64,000 nucleotides of DNA from Tenacibaculum sp. GTDB taxonomy: Bacteria > Bacteroidota > Bacteroidia > Flavobacteriales > Flavobacteriaceae. The translations under genes were made by a program, and so were the position numbers. Location: contig JAKVCX010000006.1 of assembly GCA_022448525.1 (NCBI GenBank), positions 62,001-126,000 of the forward strand. The letters are read 5' to 3'. Position 1 is the stretch's first letter; each line of letters starts with the position of its first letter. A model generated the notes under the pieces. The model worked only from the letters and a program-made list of their open reading frames with translations, searched no databases and was not told the origin of the DNA. Below, piece after piece: positions 52,227 to 61,653 of this stretch.

Positions 52227-54440
52227 ATGAAAAAAATACTAACCTTAGTTTTTAGTGTTTGGTTGTTAGTTGGCTTTTCTCAAGATCGGCCAAAAGTTGG
52301 TTTGGTATTAAGTGGAGGTGGAGCAAAAGGTTTTGCTCATATTGGTGTGTTAAAAGAATTAGAAAGAGCCAATGTAAAAATCGATTACATTGGAGGAACC
52401 AGTATGGGAGCAATTATTGGAGGAATGTATGCAGCAGGTTATTCGGCGGATCAAATAGAAGCTGTTATTCGTGATATAGATTTTCTTTCTGTAATTCAAG
52501 ATAATGTTCCAAGAGAAGAGACTCCTTATTTTGAGAAGGTGTTTTTGGGAAAAACAGCAGTAACTCTTCCTGTAAAAAACGGAAACATTGGTTTGCCATT
52601 GGGTTTATCCAAAGGTCAAAATGTTCTTAATTTACTTACAGAAATATTGTCTCCTGTAGATGAAACTTCTGATTTTTCTGAATTACCAACACCATTCTTT
52701 TGTATTGGTACAGATATCGAAACGGGTCAAGAAGTTGTTTTAGAAGATGGCTCATTACCTTTAGCATTGCGCGCAAGTGCTTCATTCCCTACTTTGTTAA
52801 ATCCCGTAGAAGTAAACGGTAGATTAATTGTTGATGGTGGAGTTGCGAATAATTTCCCTGTAGATAGAATGAAGGAGAAAGGGATGGACATTATAATTGG
52901 CGTAAATGTTCAAGGAACCTTATTACAAAGAGATGAGTTAACTTCTGTTGCTTCATTGTTGAGTCAAATTGTAAACTTTCAGATGTATCGAAAGTCTGAC
53001 GAGCAAGTTGAGAAACTAGATGTTCATATTCATCCAGATATTAATGAATACACTGTTGTTTCTTTTGATGATAAGGATGCAATTTTGAAAGAAGGTGAAC
53101 GTACGGCTAAACAATTTAGAAGCGTATTTCTTGAAATTGCTAAGAAACAAGGAAATCGAAATATTGTAAGTCATTCGATTAAAAGTAAACCAAGAAATAA
53201 AAGATTTTTAATTGACAGAATAATTCTTAGAGGTAACAAAAATTATACGCAGGATTATGTTTTAGGAAAGCTTCGTTTAAAAGAAGGAGACTCTGTTTCG
53301 TATAAAGAAATTTCTCAGAAAATAAATGCTTTAACTGCAACAAAAAGCTTTCAAAGGGTTGATTATAGTTTAGAGAAGTCTTTCGAAGGAAGAAAGTTAA
53401 ATATTACTGTTAAAGAAAATGACATCAAAACGTTTTTGAGTTTTGGGTTACATTATGATAATCTTTACAAGACAGGAGTTTTGTTGAACTACAATCATAA
53501 AAAAATATTTTTTAAGAATGATGAATTATCATTCGATGTTGTTGTAGGTGATAAAATTAGATATGATTTAGAGTATTTAATTGATAATGGGTATTTACTA
53601 AGTTTTGGAGTTTCTTCTCGTTACAATTCATTTAATTCAGGTGTTTTATTTAATGAAAATAACTTGAATAAAATCAATGTTGCCTATCGTGATTTCACAA
53701 ATAAATTTTATCTGCAAACTACGTTCAGTAAAAAAACAGCGTTTGGTGCAGGAATAGAATTAAAATCGCTTAAAGTGTCGTCAGATACGTTTTTAACGAA
53801 TGATGAGGAAACAATTTTTGATCAAAGTGTTTATTTTAACCCTTATGCTTTTTTACATGTTGATACCCACGATAAAAGTGCATTGCCAACCAAAGGATTC
53901 TCAATTAGTACAAAATTTAGATGGTTTCTATTATCTAATAGAAATGAAGGTTTAAATGATTTTGCACCAGGAAGTATAGGCTTCAATCAGTATTCTCAAA
54001 TTGATGGACGATTAAGTTTTGCTAAAACATTTTGGGACAAGTTAACGTTTCAGTTTATTTCTGAAGCAGGGTTTACCTTAGGAGAGGAAGATTCTGAAAT
54101 TTTTGATTATCGTTTAGGAGGTTATAATCAAAACTACATTAACAACTTTATTTCTTTTTATGGTTATGATATATCTTCTTTAAGTGATCAGTCTTTCCTA
54201 AAGTCTGAATTTCATTTTCGTTATAAATTATTTGAAAAACATCACTTCGGAGTGTTAGCAAATTATGGAAGAATAGGGAAAAATGTTTTAAATAGAGGAG
54301 AGCTACTAAATGAGGTGAAATCTGGTTATGCTGTTGGTTACAGTATCGAAACTCTTTTAGGACCAATTGAATTAAAGTATGCCTGGTCTCCAGATCATGA
54401 TGATCGCTTTTGGTTATTTAACTTAGGCTTTTGGTTTTAA
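52227..54440 (+). CDS. Patatin-like phospholipase with BamA-type C-terminal domain
   Basis: 738 residues from ATG 52227 (MKKILTLVFSVWLLVGFSQ, signal peptide). Upstream in-frame codons lie inside uvrC and are rejected. Patatin domain (about 22-210): GGGAKGFAHIG, nucleophile S59 in GGTSMG, and catalytic Asp in VDGGVANNF. A POTRA-like segment follows (FLIDRIILRGNKNYTQDYVL), then an Omp85/BamA-like beta-barrel ending in a C-terminal Phe (FNLGFWF). Arrangement matches PlpD-type (type Vd) proteins, here in a Bacteroidota. Probably outer-membrane lipid hydrolase. Confidence 0.93.
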   Translation: MKKILTLVFSVWLLVGFSQDRPKVGLVLSGGGAKGFAHIGVLKELERANVKIDYIGGTSMGAIIGGMYAAGYSADQIEAVIRDIDFLSVIQDNVPREETPYFEKVFLGKTAVTLPVKNGNIGLPLGLSKGQNVLNLLTEILSPVDETSDFSELPTPFFCIGTDIETGQEVVLEDGSLPLALRASASFPTLLNPVEVNGRLIVDGGVANNFPVDRMKEKGMDIIIGVNVQGTLLQRDELTSVASLLSQIVNFQMYRKSDEQVEKLDVHIHPDINEYTVVSFDDKDAILKEGERTAKQFRSVFLEIAKKQGNRNIVSHSIKSKPRNKRFLIDRIILRGNKNYTQDYVLGKLRLKEGDSVSYKEISQKINALTATKSFQRVDYSLEKSFEGRKLNITVKENDIKTFLSFGLHYDNLYKTGVLLNYNHKKIFFKNDELSFDVVVGDKIRYDLEYLIDNGYLLSFGVSSRYNSFNSGVLFNENNLNKINVAYRDFTNKFYLQTTFSKKTAFGAGIELKSLKVSSDTFLTNDEETIFDQSVYFNPYAFLHVDTHDKSALPTKGFSISTKFRWFLLSNRNEGLNDFAPGSIGFNQYSQIDGRLSFAKTFWDKLTFQFISEAGFTLGEEDSEIFDYRLGGYNQNYINNFISFYGYDISSLSDQSFLKSEFHFRYKLFEKHHFGVLANYGRIGKNVLNRGELLNEVKSGYAVGYSIETLLGPIELKYAWSPDHDDRFWLFNLGFWF

Positions 54441-54443
54441 ACA

Positions 54444-54477
54444 AAAAATCCTACTTGTAACGAAACAAGCAGGATTT
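54444..54477 (-). terminator. Terminator after rng
   Basis: Minus strand: 13-position stem (AAATCCTGCTTGT with one mismatch) followed by six T. It lies between convergent patatin and rng genes. Confidence 0.75.
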
Positions 54478-54502
54478 AATTTCTTAATAAGAAAATGCCT
54501 TA

Positions 54503-56041
54503 TTACTTATTTTTCTTTCGATAAGAAAAATGATATTGTAAGTACTGATAAGCATCTCTAGGTATAATTTTAATCCATCTTTTATGACGAAGTAACCATT
54601 GAAAACGAATAGAGTTTAAATTTTTCGTTAAGTATGCAGCAATAAATGGATGAACATTTAAAGTAATATCTTCATACGGAACTTCACTATTCACAATGCG
54701 GTCTAATTCAGCTTCAATTTTATCAATTAATACAATTGGAGCTTCAACTTCACCATTTTTGTTAGGATTAGGTTCACGAGTTTTTATTTCGAGTTCAGGT
54801 CTAACTCTTTGACGTGTAATTTGTACTAGTCCAAATTTACTTGGAGGAAGTATCTTATGCTTAGTTCTGTCTAAAGACATGGCTTCTTTTAAGTGTTGAT
54901 ATAACTTTTGCCTGTTCTCGGCAGTTTTCATATCGATGAAATCAACCACTATAATACCACCCATGTCTCTTAATTGTAATTGCCTAGCAATTTCTGTAGC
55001 TGCAATTAAATTAACTTCTAACGCTGTTTCTTCTTGGTTTTTGGCCTTATTAGATCGGTTACCACTGTTTACATCAATAACGTGTAAAGCTTCTGTATGT
55101 TCAATAACCAAATAAGCACCTTTACTCATAGAAACGGTTCTACCAAAAGATGTTTTAATTTGTCTTTCGATACCGTATTTCTCAAAAATTGGAACGTTAG
55201 ATCTATGGAGTTTAACTATGTTTTCTTTCTCAGGATATATCTTTTGTAAGTATTCCTTGATTTCTATTTTTAAACTCTCATCATTAGTTATAATATTAGT
55301 AAAAGAATCATTCATTACATCTCTTAAAATTGAAGATGCTCTATCTAACTCACTTAACACTTTTGTAGGAGTATTGGAATTTGCAATACGTTTGCATAAT
55401 GTTTTCCAACGGTCTAATGAGTTTTGTAAGTCCTTATCTAATTCAGCTACTCGTTTTCCTTCAGCAACCGTGCGTAAGATAAGTCCGAAACCTTTCGGTT
55501 TAATACTTTTTGCTAATTTCTTTAAACGTTCTTTTTCTTTATTATCGGTAATTTTTTGTGAAACCGATACTCTGTTTGAAAAAGGAACTAAAACTAAAAA
55601 TCTACCGGCGATAGAAAGCTCTGAGCTAATTCTAGGGCCTTTAGTAGAAATAGGTTCTTTTACGATTTGAACTAATAAATTTTGACCTGATTTTAGTACG
55701 TCGTTAATACCTCCGTTTTTGTCGATATCATCTTCTGAACGGAAGTTTTTTAAAGTGAACTCTTTAAATTTACCTGTGCTTACTTTCTTTATAAATTTAC
55801 TTAATGATAAAACTTGTGGGCCTAAATCATGATAATGTAAAAATCCATCTTTTGGATATCCAACATTAACAAAAGCAGCGTTTAATCCAGTCATTACTTT
55901 CCCAATTTTGGCTAGGAATATATCTCCAACTGAAAATTTATTGTCGCTTGTTTCTTTATTTAATTCAACAAGTCTACCATCTCTTAATAAGGCAAAATCA
56001 ATATCAGAAGAATTTGAACGAATAATTAATTCTGTTTTCAT
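54503..56041 (-). CDS. rng: Ribonuclease E/G family protein
   Basis: 512 residues, the RNase G form (no long RNase E tail). S1 RNA-binding domain at about 38-120 (VGDIFLAKIGKVMTGLNAAFVNVG), then the catalytic DNase-like domain with two acidic sites HVIDVNSGN and IIVVDFIDM. Processes rRNA and mRNA in the cytosol. A long insertion after the S1 domain (SLSKFIKKVSTGKFKEF..) is usual in flavobacterial members. Upstream of it lie two small basic-protein genes in the same orientation. Confidence 0.94.
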   Translation of the reverse strand: MKTELIIRSNSSDIDFALLRDGRLVELNKETSDNKFSVGDIFLAKIGKVMTGLNAAFVNVGYPKDGFLHYHDLGPQVLSLSKFIKKVSTGKFKEFTLKNFRSEDDIDKNGGINDVLKSGQNLLVQIVKEPISTKGPRISSELSIAGRFLVLVPFSNRVSVSQKITDNKEKERLKKLAKSIKPKGFGLILRTVAEGKRVAELDKDLQNSLDRWKTLCKRIANSNTPTKVLSELDRASSILRDVMNDSFTNIITNDESLKIEIKEYLQKIYPEKENIVKLHRSNVPIFEKYGIERQIKTSFGRTVSMSKGAYLVIEHTEALHVIDVNSGNRSNKAKNQEETALEVNLIAATEIARQLQLRDMGGIIVVDFIDMKTAENRQKLYQHLKEAMSLDRTKHKILPPSKFGLVQITRQRVRPELEIKTREPNPNKNGEVEAPIVLIDKIEAELDRIVNSEVPYEDITLNVHPFIAAYLTKNLNSIRFQWLLRHKRWIKIIPRDAYQYLQYHFSYRKKNK

Positions 56042-56169
56042 CTGAATAAATTTTGTGTTTACATGTTTGAATGTAAACTGATTAAGATTTTGTAAGCAGG
56101 TATTTTAAAATACCAATGAGGTTGAATAACCTCAATTTCAAAGAACTTTGTGTGTTTCTTAAGCAAGAG

Positions 56170-56197
56170 AAAAGTAAGTAGATAACTACTTACTTTT
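56170..56197 (-). terminator. Hairpin overlapping the stop of the 29-residue gene
   Basis: 12-bp perfect stem AAAAGTAAGTAG / CTACTTACTTTT with ATAA loop; weak T-run on the minus strand, so termination or processing is uncertain. Confidence 0.5.
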
Positions 56198-56279
56198 TCT
56201 TGTGACGATTAGCTCTTGCTCTTTTCTTTCTTTTGTGTGTAGAGATCTTAGCTCTCTTTCTTTTTTTACCACTTGGCAT
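56190..56279 (-). CDS. 29-residue very basic ribosome-associated-like protein
   Basis: ATG at 56279, 29 codons, TAA at 56190. The sequence begins MPSGKKRKRAKISTHKRKKR and ends ANRHKKK; it is almost entirely Lys, Arg, His and small residues. It resembles the short AURKAIP1/COX24 (bS22/mS38-like) basic peptides found in ribosomes. It lies between HU and rng, all transcribed leftwards, 48 bases from the HU stop. Too short for many gene callers, but the strict basic composition and clean start/stop make it real. A hairpin overlaps the stop. Confidence 0.75.
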   Translation of the reverse strand: MPSGKKRKRAKISTHKRKKRARANRHKKK

Positions 56280-56327
56280 AGTTAATAATGTTTTATAGAC
56301 TCTTTAATAAGAGTGAGTTAATATTGT

Positions 56328-56618
56328 TTACTTAACTGCAACTTTAGCTTTTACTCCTTCTGTAAATGTCTTAGCTGGTTTAAAAGCTGGAATGTTGTGA
56401 GCAGGAATTTTGATAGTTGTATTTTTAGAAATGTTTCTACCAGTTTTTTCAGCTCTTGTTTTGATGATGAAGCTTCCAAAACCTCTTAAATATACATTAT
56501 CTCCACTTTCTAATGAATCTTTAACTTCAGTCATAAATGCCTCTACAGTTGCTAAAACGTCAGCTTTCTCTATTCCTGTTTTGTCTGAAATCTTCGATAC
56601 GATATCTGCTTTTGTCAT
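56328..56618 (-). CDS. HU family DNA-binding protein
   Basis: 96-residue histone-like protein. Helical dimer part (TKADIVSKISDKTGIEKADVL) and the DNA-binding arm GDNVYLRGFGSFIIKTRAEKTGRNIS, with the intercalating-Pro region at IKIPAHNIPAFKPAK. Bends and compacts DNA as a dimer. A -7 element TATATTTG (minus strand, 56661-56668) precedes it. Followed by the 29-residue basic protein gene. Confidence 0.95.
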   Translation of the reverse strand: MTKADIVSKISDKTGIEKADVLATVEAFMTEVKDSLESGDNVYLRGFGSFIIKTRAEKTGRNISKNTTIKIPAHNIPAFKPAKTFTEGVKAKVAVK

Positions 56619-56752
56619 TATATATATATTTTATATGTGTATTTTGTTTTTACGAGCGTGCAAATATATGATAATTAATCAATTCGTAAAATAATTGTTC
56701 TTAAAAAAAGTATAAATTAATTGCTGTATTTTCGAATTCCTAAATTTAAGAA

Positions 56753-57796
56753 ATGTTTTTTTATAAAGCTCTGATAAACTGGTATTTAAAAAACAATAGA
56801 GAGTTGCCTTGGAGAAAAACCAGGAACCCATACGAAATCTGGTTAAGCGAAATTATGTTGCAACAAACGCGAGTGGCGCAAGGTTTACCGTATTTTTTAA
56901 AGTTTACTGAGGCTTTTCCTACTGTTTTCGACTTGGCAGCAGCCGATGAGAGTGAGGTTTTAAAGTTGTGGCAAGGACTCGGATATTACTCACGAGCACG
57001 TAATTTACATTTTACCGCAAAGTATGTAGCAAATGAATTAAAAGGAGTGTTTCCAGATTCATATAAAGAGCTGCTAAAATTAAAAGGAATTGGTGATTAT
57101 ACAGCATCAGCAATTGCATCTATTTGTTTTAATGAACCGGCTGCTGTTGTAGATGGAAATGTTTATCGTGTATTATCAAGGTTTTTTGGTATCGATAAAC
57201 CAATAAATACCACGGAAGGAATAAAAGAGTTTAAAGCTCTTGCACAATCGATTATTCAGAAGGAAGAACCAGGAAGATATAATCAAGCTATTATGGATTT
57301 TGGCGCTTTACATTGCAAACCTCAAAATCCACTTTGTAACGAATGTCCGTTTGCTATCAATTGTGTTGCATTCGAAAAGAATATTGTTAAAGAACTTCCC
57401 GTAAAGCTCAAGAAGATAAAAGTAAAGAAGAGGTTCTTTAATTACTTGGTGATTGTTACAGATAAAGAAGAAACCATTTTCACCGAACGAACTGGAAAAG
57501 GGATTTGGCAAGGTTTGTATCAGTTTCCTTTGATAGAAACTAATAGTAGTATTAATATAGATGAATTGGTTTCTAATGAAGATTTTATTTCTCTAATTCC
57601 CAACAATGCGGAGATCTCATTGTTCAATCCTACTGAAGTAATACATAAATTATCACATCAACATTTATATACAAAGTTTTGGATTGTTAACATAAATAAG
57701 ATGCAGGGAGATTTTATTCCTTGGGAAAAAATTGATGAATATCCTACCTCAGTTTTGATCAGCAACTTTTTAAAGGATTATACAAAAACGAAATAA
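56753..57796 (+). CDS. mutY: A/G-specific adenine glycosylase
   Basis: 347 residues. Removes adenine mispaired with 8-oxoguanine. E33 (SEIMLQQTR), HhH LKGIGDYTASAIAS, catalytic D134 in VVDGNVYRVL, [4Fe-4S] cysteines 188, 195, 198 and 204 (C-x6-C-x2-C-x5-C), and a C-terminal NUDIX-like 8-oxoG recognition domain (TGKGIWQGLYQFPL). First gene of the conserved mutY-ssb-gldE-gldD order. Complete. Confidence 0.97.
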   Translation: MFFYKALINWYLKNNRELPWRKTRNPYEIWLSEIMLQQTRVAQGLPYFLKFTEAFPTVFDLAAADESEVLKLWQGLGYYSRARNLHFTAKYVANELKGVFPDSYKELLKLKGIGDYTASAIASICFNEPAAVVDGNVYRVLSRFFGIDKPINTTEGIKEFKALAQSIIQKEEPGRYNQAIMDFGALHCKPQNPLCNECPFAINCVAFEKNIVKELPVKLKKIKVKKRFFNYLVIVTDKEETIFTERTGKGIWQGLYQFPLIETNSSINIDELVSNEDFISLIPNNAEISLFNPTEVIHKLSHQHLYTKFWIVNINKMQGDFIPWEKIDEYPTSVLISNFLKDYTKTK

Positions 57797-57805
57797 CTTA
57801 ATTTG

Positions 57806-57813
57806 TATATTTG
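57806..57813 (+). promoter_or_regulatory. Promoter -7 element for ssb
   Basis: TATATTTG fits TAnnTTTG, 22 bases before the ssb ATG at 57835. Confidence 0.5.
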
Positions 57814-57834
57814 GATTTACACAATAGTTAAAAC

Positions 57835-58266
57835 ATGTCAGGAACAATCAATAAAGTAATTTTAATCGGTCATTTAGGAGACGAAATTAAAATGCATTAT
57901 TTTGAAGGAGGAAATGCAATCGGAAGATTTCCATTAGCGACGAATGAGACATATACCAATCGTCAAACAGGTGAAAGAGTAACCAATACAGATTGGCACA
58001 ATATTGTAGTACGAAATAAACTAGCTGAAATCTGCGAAAAATATTTGACCAAAGGAGATAAAGTATATTTAGAAGGAAGAATTAAAAACCGACAATATGA
58101 AGTAGATGGTCAAAAAAGATATTCTACAGAAATTCAGGTTCAAGAAATGACTTTCCTTTCAACGAAAAAAGAACTTAATTCTCCTTCTAACATGAATCAG
58201 GCACAACCGATTCAAAATACGAATCCTCCTGTTGTAAAAGAGGAAGAGGACGATTTACCATTTTAG
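57835..58266 (+). CDS. ssb: Single-stranded DNA-binding protein
   Basis: 143 residues. OB-fold start GTINKVILIGHLGDEIKMHY, strands with TNTDWHNIVVRNKLAE and VYLEGRIKNRQY, then a Gln/Asn/Pro linker and the acidic C-terminal tip EEEDDLPF that recruits repair and replication partners. Binds ssDNA in replication, repair and recombination. It follows mutY and precedes gldE by 19 bases. Normal length. Confidence 0.96.
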   Translation: MSGTINKVILIGHLGDEIKMHYFEGGNAIGRFPLATNETYTNRQTGERVTNTDWHNIVVRNKLAEICEKYLTKGDKVYLEGRIKNRQYEVDGQKRYSTEIQVQEMTFLSTKKELNSPSNMNQAQPIQNTNPPVVKEEEDDLPF

Positions 58267-58285
58267 TTTAATTAAAATTTAGAAT

Positions 58286-59614
58286 TTGGACCCAGAACCC
58301 TATTTTTTATTCATAACTAACGCTACATTTATAACAACATCGAGTTTAATTGCATTGTTTGTTCTACTAATATGCTCTGCATTAGTTTCAGGAACAGAAG
58401 TTGCATTCTTTTCACTTTCACAAACAGATTTAGACGAGTTAAATGAAGACACGAAAGGAAAAAGTCTTGTTGTAAAACTTCTTGAAAAACCAAAAAAGTT
58501 ATTAGGTACAATTCTGATAACTAATAACTTTATCAATATTTTAATTGTTTTGATTTTTGCCTCGTTAGAAGATTTTATGTTCGGAGGGATTAATTTTTCA
58601 ATTGATTTAGGATTCACAATTATACCGGCCTCGGTCATTAAAGTTTTTATTCAAGTAGGATTAGTAACCTTTTTGATTCTATTATTTGGTGAGGTTTTAC
58701 CAAAAGTTTATGCTAGTAGAAAATCGTTGCAGTTTGCAAACTTCATGTCCAGACCGATTTATTTCTTAAACGCCTTGTTAACTCCGTTAAGCAAACCTTT
58801 GATTGGATTAACTAATAGTATTGAAAGAAGATTAGGAAATAAAAACAACAATCTTTCGGTAGAAAAATTATCACAAGCTTTAGAGTTAACATCTGAAGAT
58901 TCAACGACGAAAGACGAGCAAAAAATTCTTGAAGGTATCGTAACTTTTGGTAATACAGAAACTGTTCAAATAATGAAACCAAGGACAGATGTTTGTGCGA
59001 TTTCCGATGATAAACCTTATGAAGAAGTTCTGAAAATTATTTTAGAGAATGGCTATTCTAGAAATCCGGTTTACCATGAAAATATTGACAATATTGTTGG
59101 GGTTTTGTACGCCAAGGATTTGTTAGCTCATTTAAATAAAAAAACATTTGATTGGCAAAGTTTATTAAGAGAGCCGTTCTTTGTTCCTGAGAATAAGAAG
59201 CTTGATGATTTGTTAAAGGAGTTTCAAGATAAAAAGAACCATTTAGCTATAGTAGTTGACGAGTACGGTGGAACAAGTGGAATTGTAACTCTTGAAGATG
59301 TTATAGAGGAGATTGTAGGAGATATAAATGATGAATTCGACAATGATGATTTAACTTATTCTAAAATTGATGAGAACAATTTTGTTTTCGAAGGGAAAAT
59401 TACAATCAGAGATTTATGTAGAGTTCTAGATGAAGATGAGAATGTTTTTGAGGAAGAAAAGGGTGAAAGTGAAACATTAGCTGGATTTATTTTAGAGGTT
59501 TCAGGGAAGTTTCCTCGAAGAGGAGAGAAAATAAACTTCAAAAAATACGTTTTTACTATAGAAGCACTCGATAGAAAAAGAATTAAACAAGTAAAAGTTA
59601 CGAGAAATGCATAG
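58286..59614 (+). CDS. gldE: Gliding motility protein GldE (CNNM/CorC-like)
   Basis: 442-residue membrane protein starting at TTG 58286 (MDPEPYF, matching homologous starts; no nearby ATG). DUF21/CNNM membrane domain with about four helices (to about 150), a CBS pair (about 200-330: IMKPRTDVCAI; DEYGGTSGIVTLEDVIEEIVG) and a C-terminal CorC_HlyC domain. In Flavobacterium, GldE partly substitutes for GldD in gliding/T9SS function. It overlaps gldD by eight bases. Confidence 0.93.
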   Translation: MDPEPYFLFITNATFITTSSLIALFVLLICSALVSGTEVAFFSLSQTDLDELNEDTKGKSLVVKLLEKPKKLLGTILITNNFINILIVLIFASLEDFMFGGINFSIDLGFTIIPASVIKVFIQVGLVTFLILLFGEVLPKVYASRKSLQFANFMSRPIYFLNALLTPLSKPLIGLTNSIERRLGNKNNNLSVEKLSQALELTSEDSTTKDEQKILEGIVTFGNTETVQIMKPRTDVCAISDDKPYEEVLKIILENGYSRNPVYHENIDNIVGVLYAKDLLAHLNKKTFDWQSLLREPFFVPENKKLDDLLKEFQDKKNHLAIVVDEYGGTSGIVTLEDVIEEIVGDINDEFDNDDLTYSKIDENNFVFEGKITIRDLCRVLDEDENVFEEEKGESETLAGFILEVSGKFPRRGEKINFKKYVFTIEALDRKRIKQVKVTRNA

Positions 59615-60161
59615 GTATGTTTTAATGTTGTTGGTATTGGCTTTCGTAAGCTGTGGAGGAGAAACCATTCCGAAACCTAAAGCTTATTTAAGCTTGAGTT
59701 ATCCTGAAAATAAGTATGAAAAGTTTGAAGTAGAAAGACCTTATTTATTTGAGGTTTCTTCAGAAAGTACTGTGCAAGAACTACCTAAAAATTGGTTGAA
59801 AATTAAATATCCGAAATTGAAAGCATCTGTTGATATTACTTACAGGCCGGTAAGTAATAATTTGAAAGAGTTATTAATGGAAGCGGAAAAATTAGTCTTT
59901 GAACACACTATAAAAGCTGATAATATTTCAAATACTGAAAACTTTATTGATGAACAAAAAAGGGTGTTTGGGAGAATGTTTTTTATTCATGGAAACGCTG
60001 CTTCCCAAGTTCAATTTCATGTTACTGATAGTTCAAAACACTTTCTAAAAGCATCATTGTTTTTCTATACAAAACCAAACTATGATAGTGTTCTTCCTGC
60101 AGTGGATTATATCAAAAAAGATATGATTCATATGATGGAAACATTACAATGGAAAGAGTAA
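59607..60161 (+). CDS. gldD: Gliding motility lipoprotein GldD
   Basis: 184 residues. SPII signal MHRYVLMLLVLAFVSC with lipobox FVSC (Cys16), then a proline-containing segment PKPKAYLSLSYPENKYEKFE and the domain VQELPKNWLKIKYPKLKASVDITY as in GldD. Required for gliding and T9SS in Flavobacterium johnsoniae. Its presence predicts a gliding-type or T9SS-dependent cell surface; motility itself is not proven by this gene. Translationally coupled to gldE. Confidence 0.95.
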   Translation: MHRYVLMLLVLAFVSCGGETIPKPKAYLSLSYPENKYEKFEVERPYLFEVSSESTVQELPKNWLKIKYPKLKASVDITYRPVSNNLKELLMEAEKLVFEHTIKADNISNTENFIDEQKRVFGRMFFIHGNAASQVQFHVTDSSKHFLKASLFFYTKPNYDSVLPAVDYIKKDMIHMMETLQWKE

Positions 60162-60262
60162 TCTATCCTTCCAGTACAGAAAATTCTTATGTGTTACTGA
60201 AAAGTAAGGAAATCCCTTACTTTAAGTATGGGAAATTCATCAAAATTACGTGTTGAAAATTA

Positions 60263-60270
60263 TAATTTTG
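60263..60270 (+). promoter_or_regulatory. Promoter -7 element for the unknown secreted protein
   Basis: TAATTTTG fits TAnnTTTG. ATG 60281 would be nearly leaderless; GTG 60308 has a normal leader. Confidence 0.45.
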
Positions 60271-60280
60271 TTTAATATAA

Positions 60281-60829
60281 ATGTTTCAATCAAAAACTAA
60301 TACAAAAGTGAAAAGGATATTTTTAGCGTTAGTCTTTATGTCGAGTTTTATTTATGCTCAATCTGAAATGGAGTTTTCAGAAAAAGTTGAGATTATAAAG
60401 TACGAGCAAAATGAAAATTATACAAAACCAAAGGTTATATTATTTGAATTCTCAGGTGATACACATTCAATTAATTATTATCTGGATTTATCTAAACAAT
60501 TGAAAAAGAGATTTAGGAAAATAGGTGTTAAAAGTAAGTTTAACTATAATTTACATAATCCATCACCGTTGAAGGCTGATCTCGAGTCAATTCCTGAAAG
60601 AAAGTTCAATAAAAGCGATTTCCAATATGTTTGTTATTTAAAAATGAAAGACTTTAATAGTTGGGATAATCATTTATTAGAAAAAAGAAAACAAAACTAT
60701 AAACTAGAGATCAAACTTGAAAAAATGAAGAATGAATCTGTTTTTATTCTACTAGATATTAATACATATTATACCATAGCAAATCAAAATAAAGTTATTG
60801 CTTCTACAATTGCACAAAAACTTAAATAG
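60281..60829 (+). CDS. Secreted protein of unknown function
   Basis: 182 residues from ATG 60281. A GTG at 60308 would give a cleaner signal peptide (MKRIFLALVFMSSFIYAQ) and is favoured by the promoter at 60263; both are possible. The mature part is charged with no Cys and reads FEFSGDTHSINYYLDLSKQLKK and later strand/helix mixes. No recognised domain. It lies between gldD and a predicted LAS peptidase; no functional link is evident. Confidence 0.6.
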   Translation: MFQSKTNTKVKRIFLALVFMSSFIYAQSEMEFSEKVEIIKYEQNENYTKPKVILFEFSGDTHSINYYLDLSKQLKKRFRKIGVKSKFNYNLHNPSPLKADLESIPERKFNKSDFQYVCYLKMKDFNSWDNHLLEKRKQNYKLEIKLEKMKNESVFILLDINTYYTIANQNKVIASTIAQKLK

Positions 60830-60861
60830 TTTAAAGTAAGGCTTATAATGTAATTCGCATA

Positions 60862-61653
60862 ATGATGATTTTTAAACTAGTTATACACTTATTAGTCATC
60901 ATATTTCTTACAGCTTTTACTCAAATTGGAGGTATTGTTTATTTCCTTGTTATCATCGGGTTGAAGAACTTTGATAAGAAGATGAAGCTTGTCGTTTTTT
61001 TTGTAGTCTATTTTTTAATGACTTTTGCAGTTGTTCCATATATTTCTCCATATTTTGGAAGAGTTAAAATTACGAATTCAGACGACCTTCAGCCACGATC
61101 TTTCTTCTATATCTTAACAAATAGAAACTATGTTGTTCCAGAGATGAATGAGGTTTTACAGTCTGTTGCAATAAATTTTGAAAAGAATAACCCAGGAACA
61201 AAACTCATTTATTTAGATGCGAATTTTCCTTTTTTTAATGGATTTCCATTATTGCCACATTTGAGTCATAACGATGGTAAAAAGATTGATGTAACACTAA
61301 TGTACAAAGATGGAGGAAAGTTAACAAATAGAAAACCGTCAATTAGTGGCTATGGTGTTTATGAGGGGCCGACAAAAAATGAATACAATCAAATAGATGT
61401 TTGTAAGCACAAAGGATTTTGGCAATACGATTTTCCTAAATATCTCACTTTAGGAAGAATAAATCGTGATATAGAATTTTCTAATAAGGCAAATAGAGAA
61501 TTAATCAGTTTGTTTTTAAAGCAACAAAAAGTAGGTGAGATATTTATTGAACCTCACTTAAAAAGTAGACTTAAATTGAATAATTCGAAAATTAGATTTC
61601 ATGGTTGTCAAGCGGTTAGACATGATGACCATATCCACGTTCAATTACGCTAA
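60862..61653 (+). CDS. Membrane-anchored LAS-type (MepA-like) peptidase, predicted
   Basis: 263 residues. Two N-terminal membrane helices (about 7-35 and 43-60), then an extracytoplasmic domain with HLSHNDGKKIDV (H136, D143) and a C-terminal RHDDHIHVQL block (H254, H257, H259). HxxxxxxD plus a terminal HxH is the zinc site of LAS-family murein endopeptidases and carboxypeptidases such as MepA. By that pattern it may cut peptidoglycan cross-links. Two Cys (VCKH, GCQA) could form a disulfide. Called from motifs alone. Nine-base convergent overlap with the heme A synthase gene. Confidence 0.65.
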   Translation: MMIFKLVIHLLVIIFLTAFTQIGGIVYFLVIIGLKNFDKKMKLVVFFVVYFLMTFAVVPYISPYFGRVKITNSDDLQPRSFFYILTNRNYVVPEMNEVLQSVAINFEKNNPGTKLIYLDANFPFFNGFPLLPHLSHNDGKKIDVTLMYKDGGKLTNRKPSISGYGVYEGPTKNEYNQIDVCKHKGFWQYDFPKYLTLGRINRDIEFSNKANRELISLFLKQQKVGEIFIEPHLKSRLKLNNSKIRFHGCQAVRHDDHIHVQLR

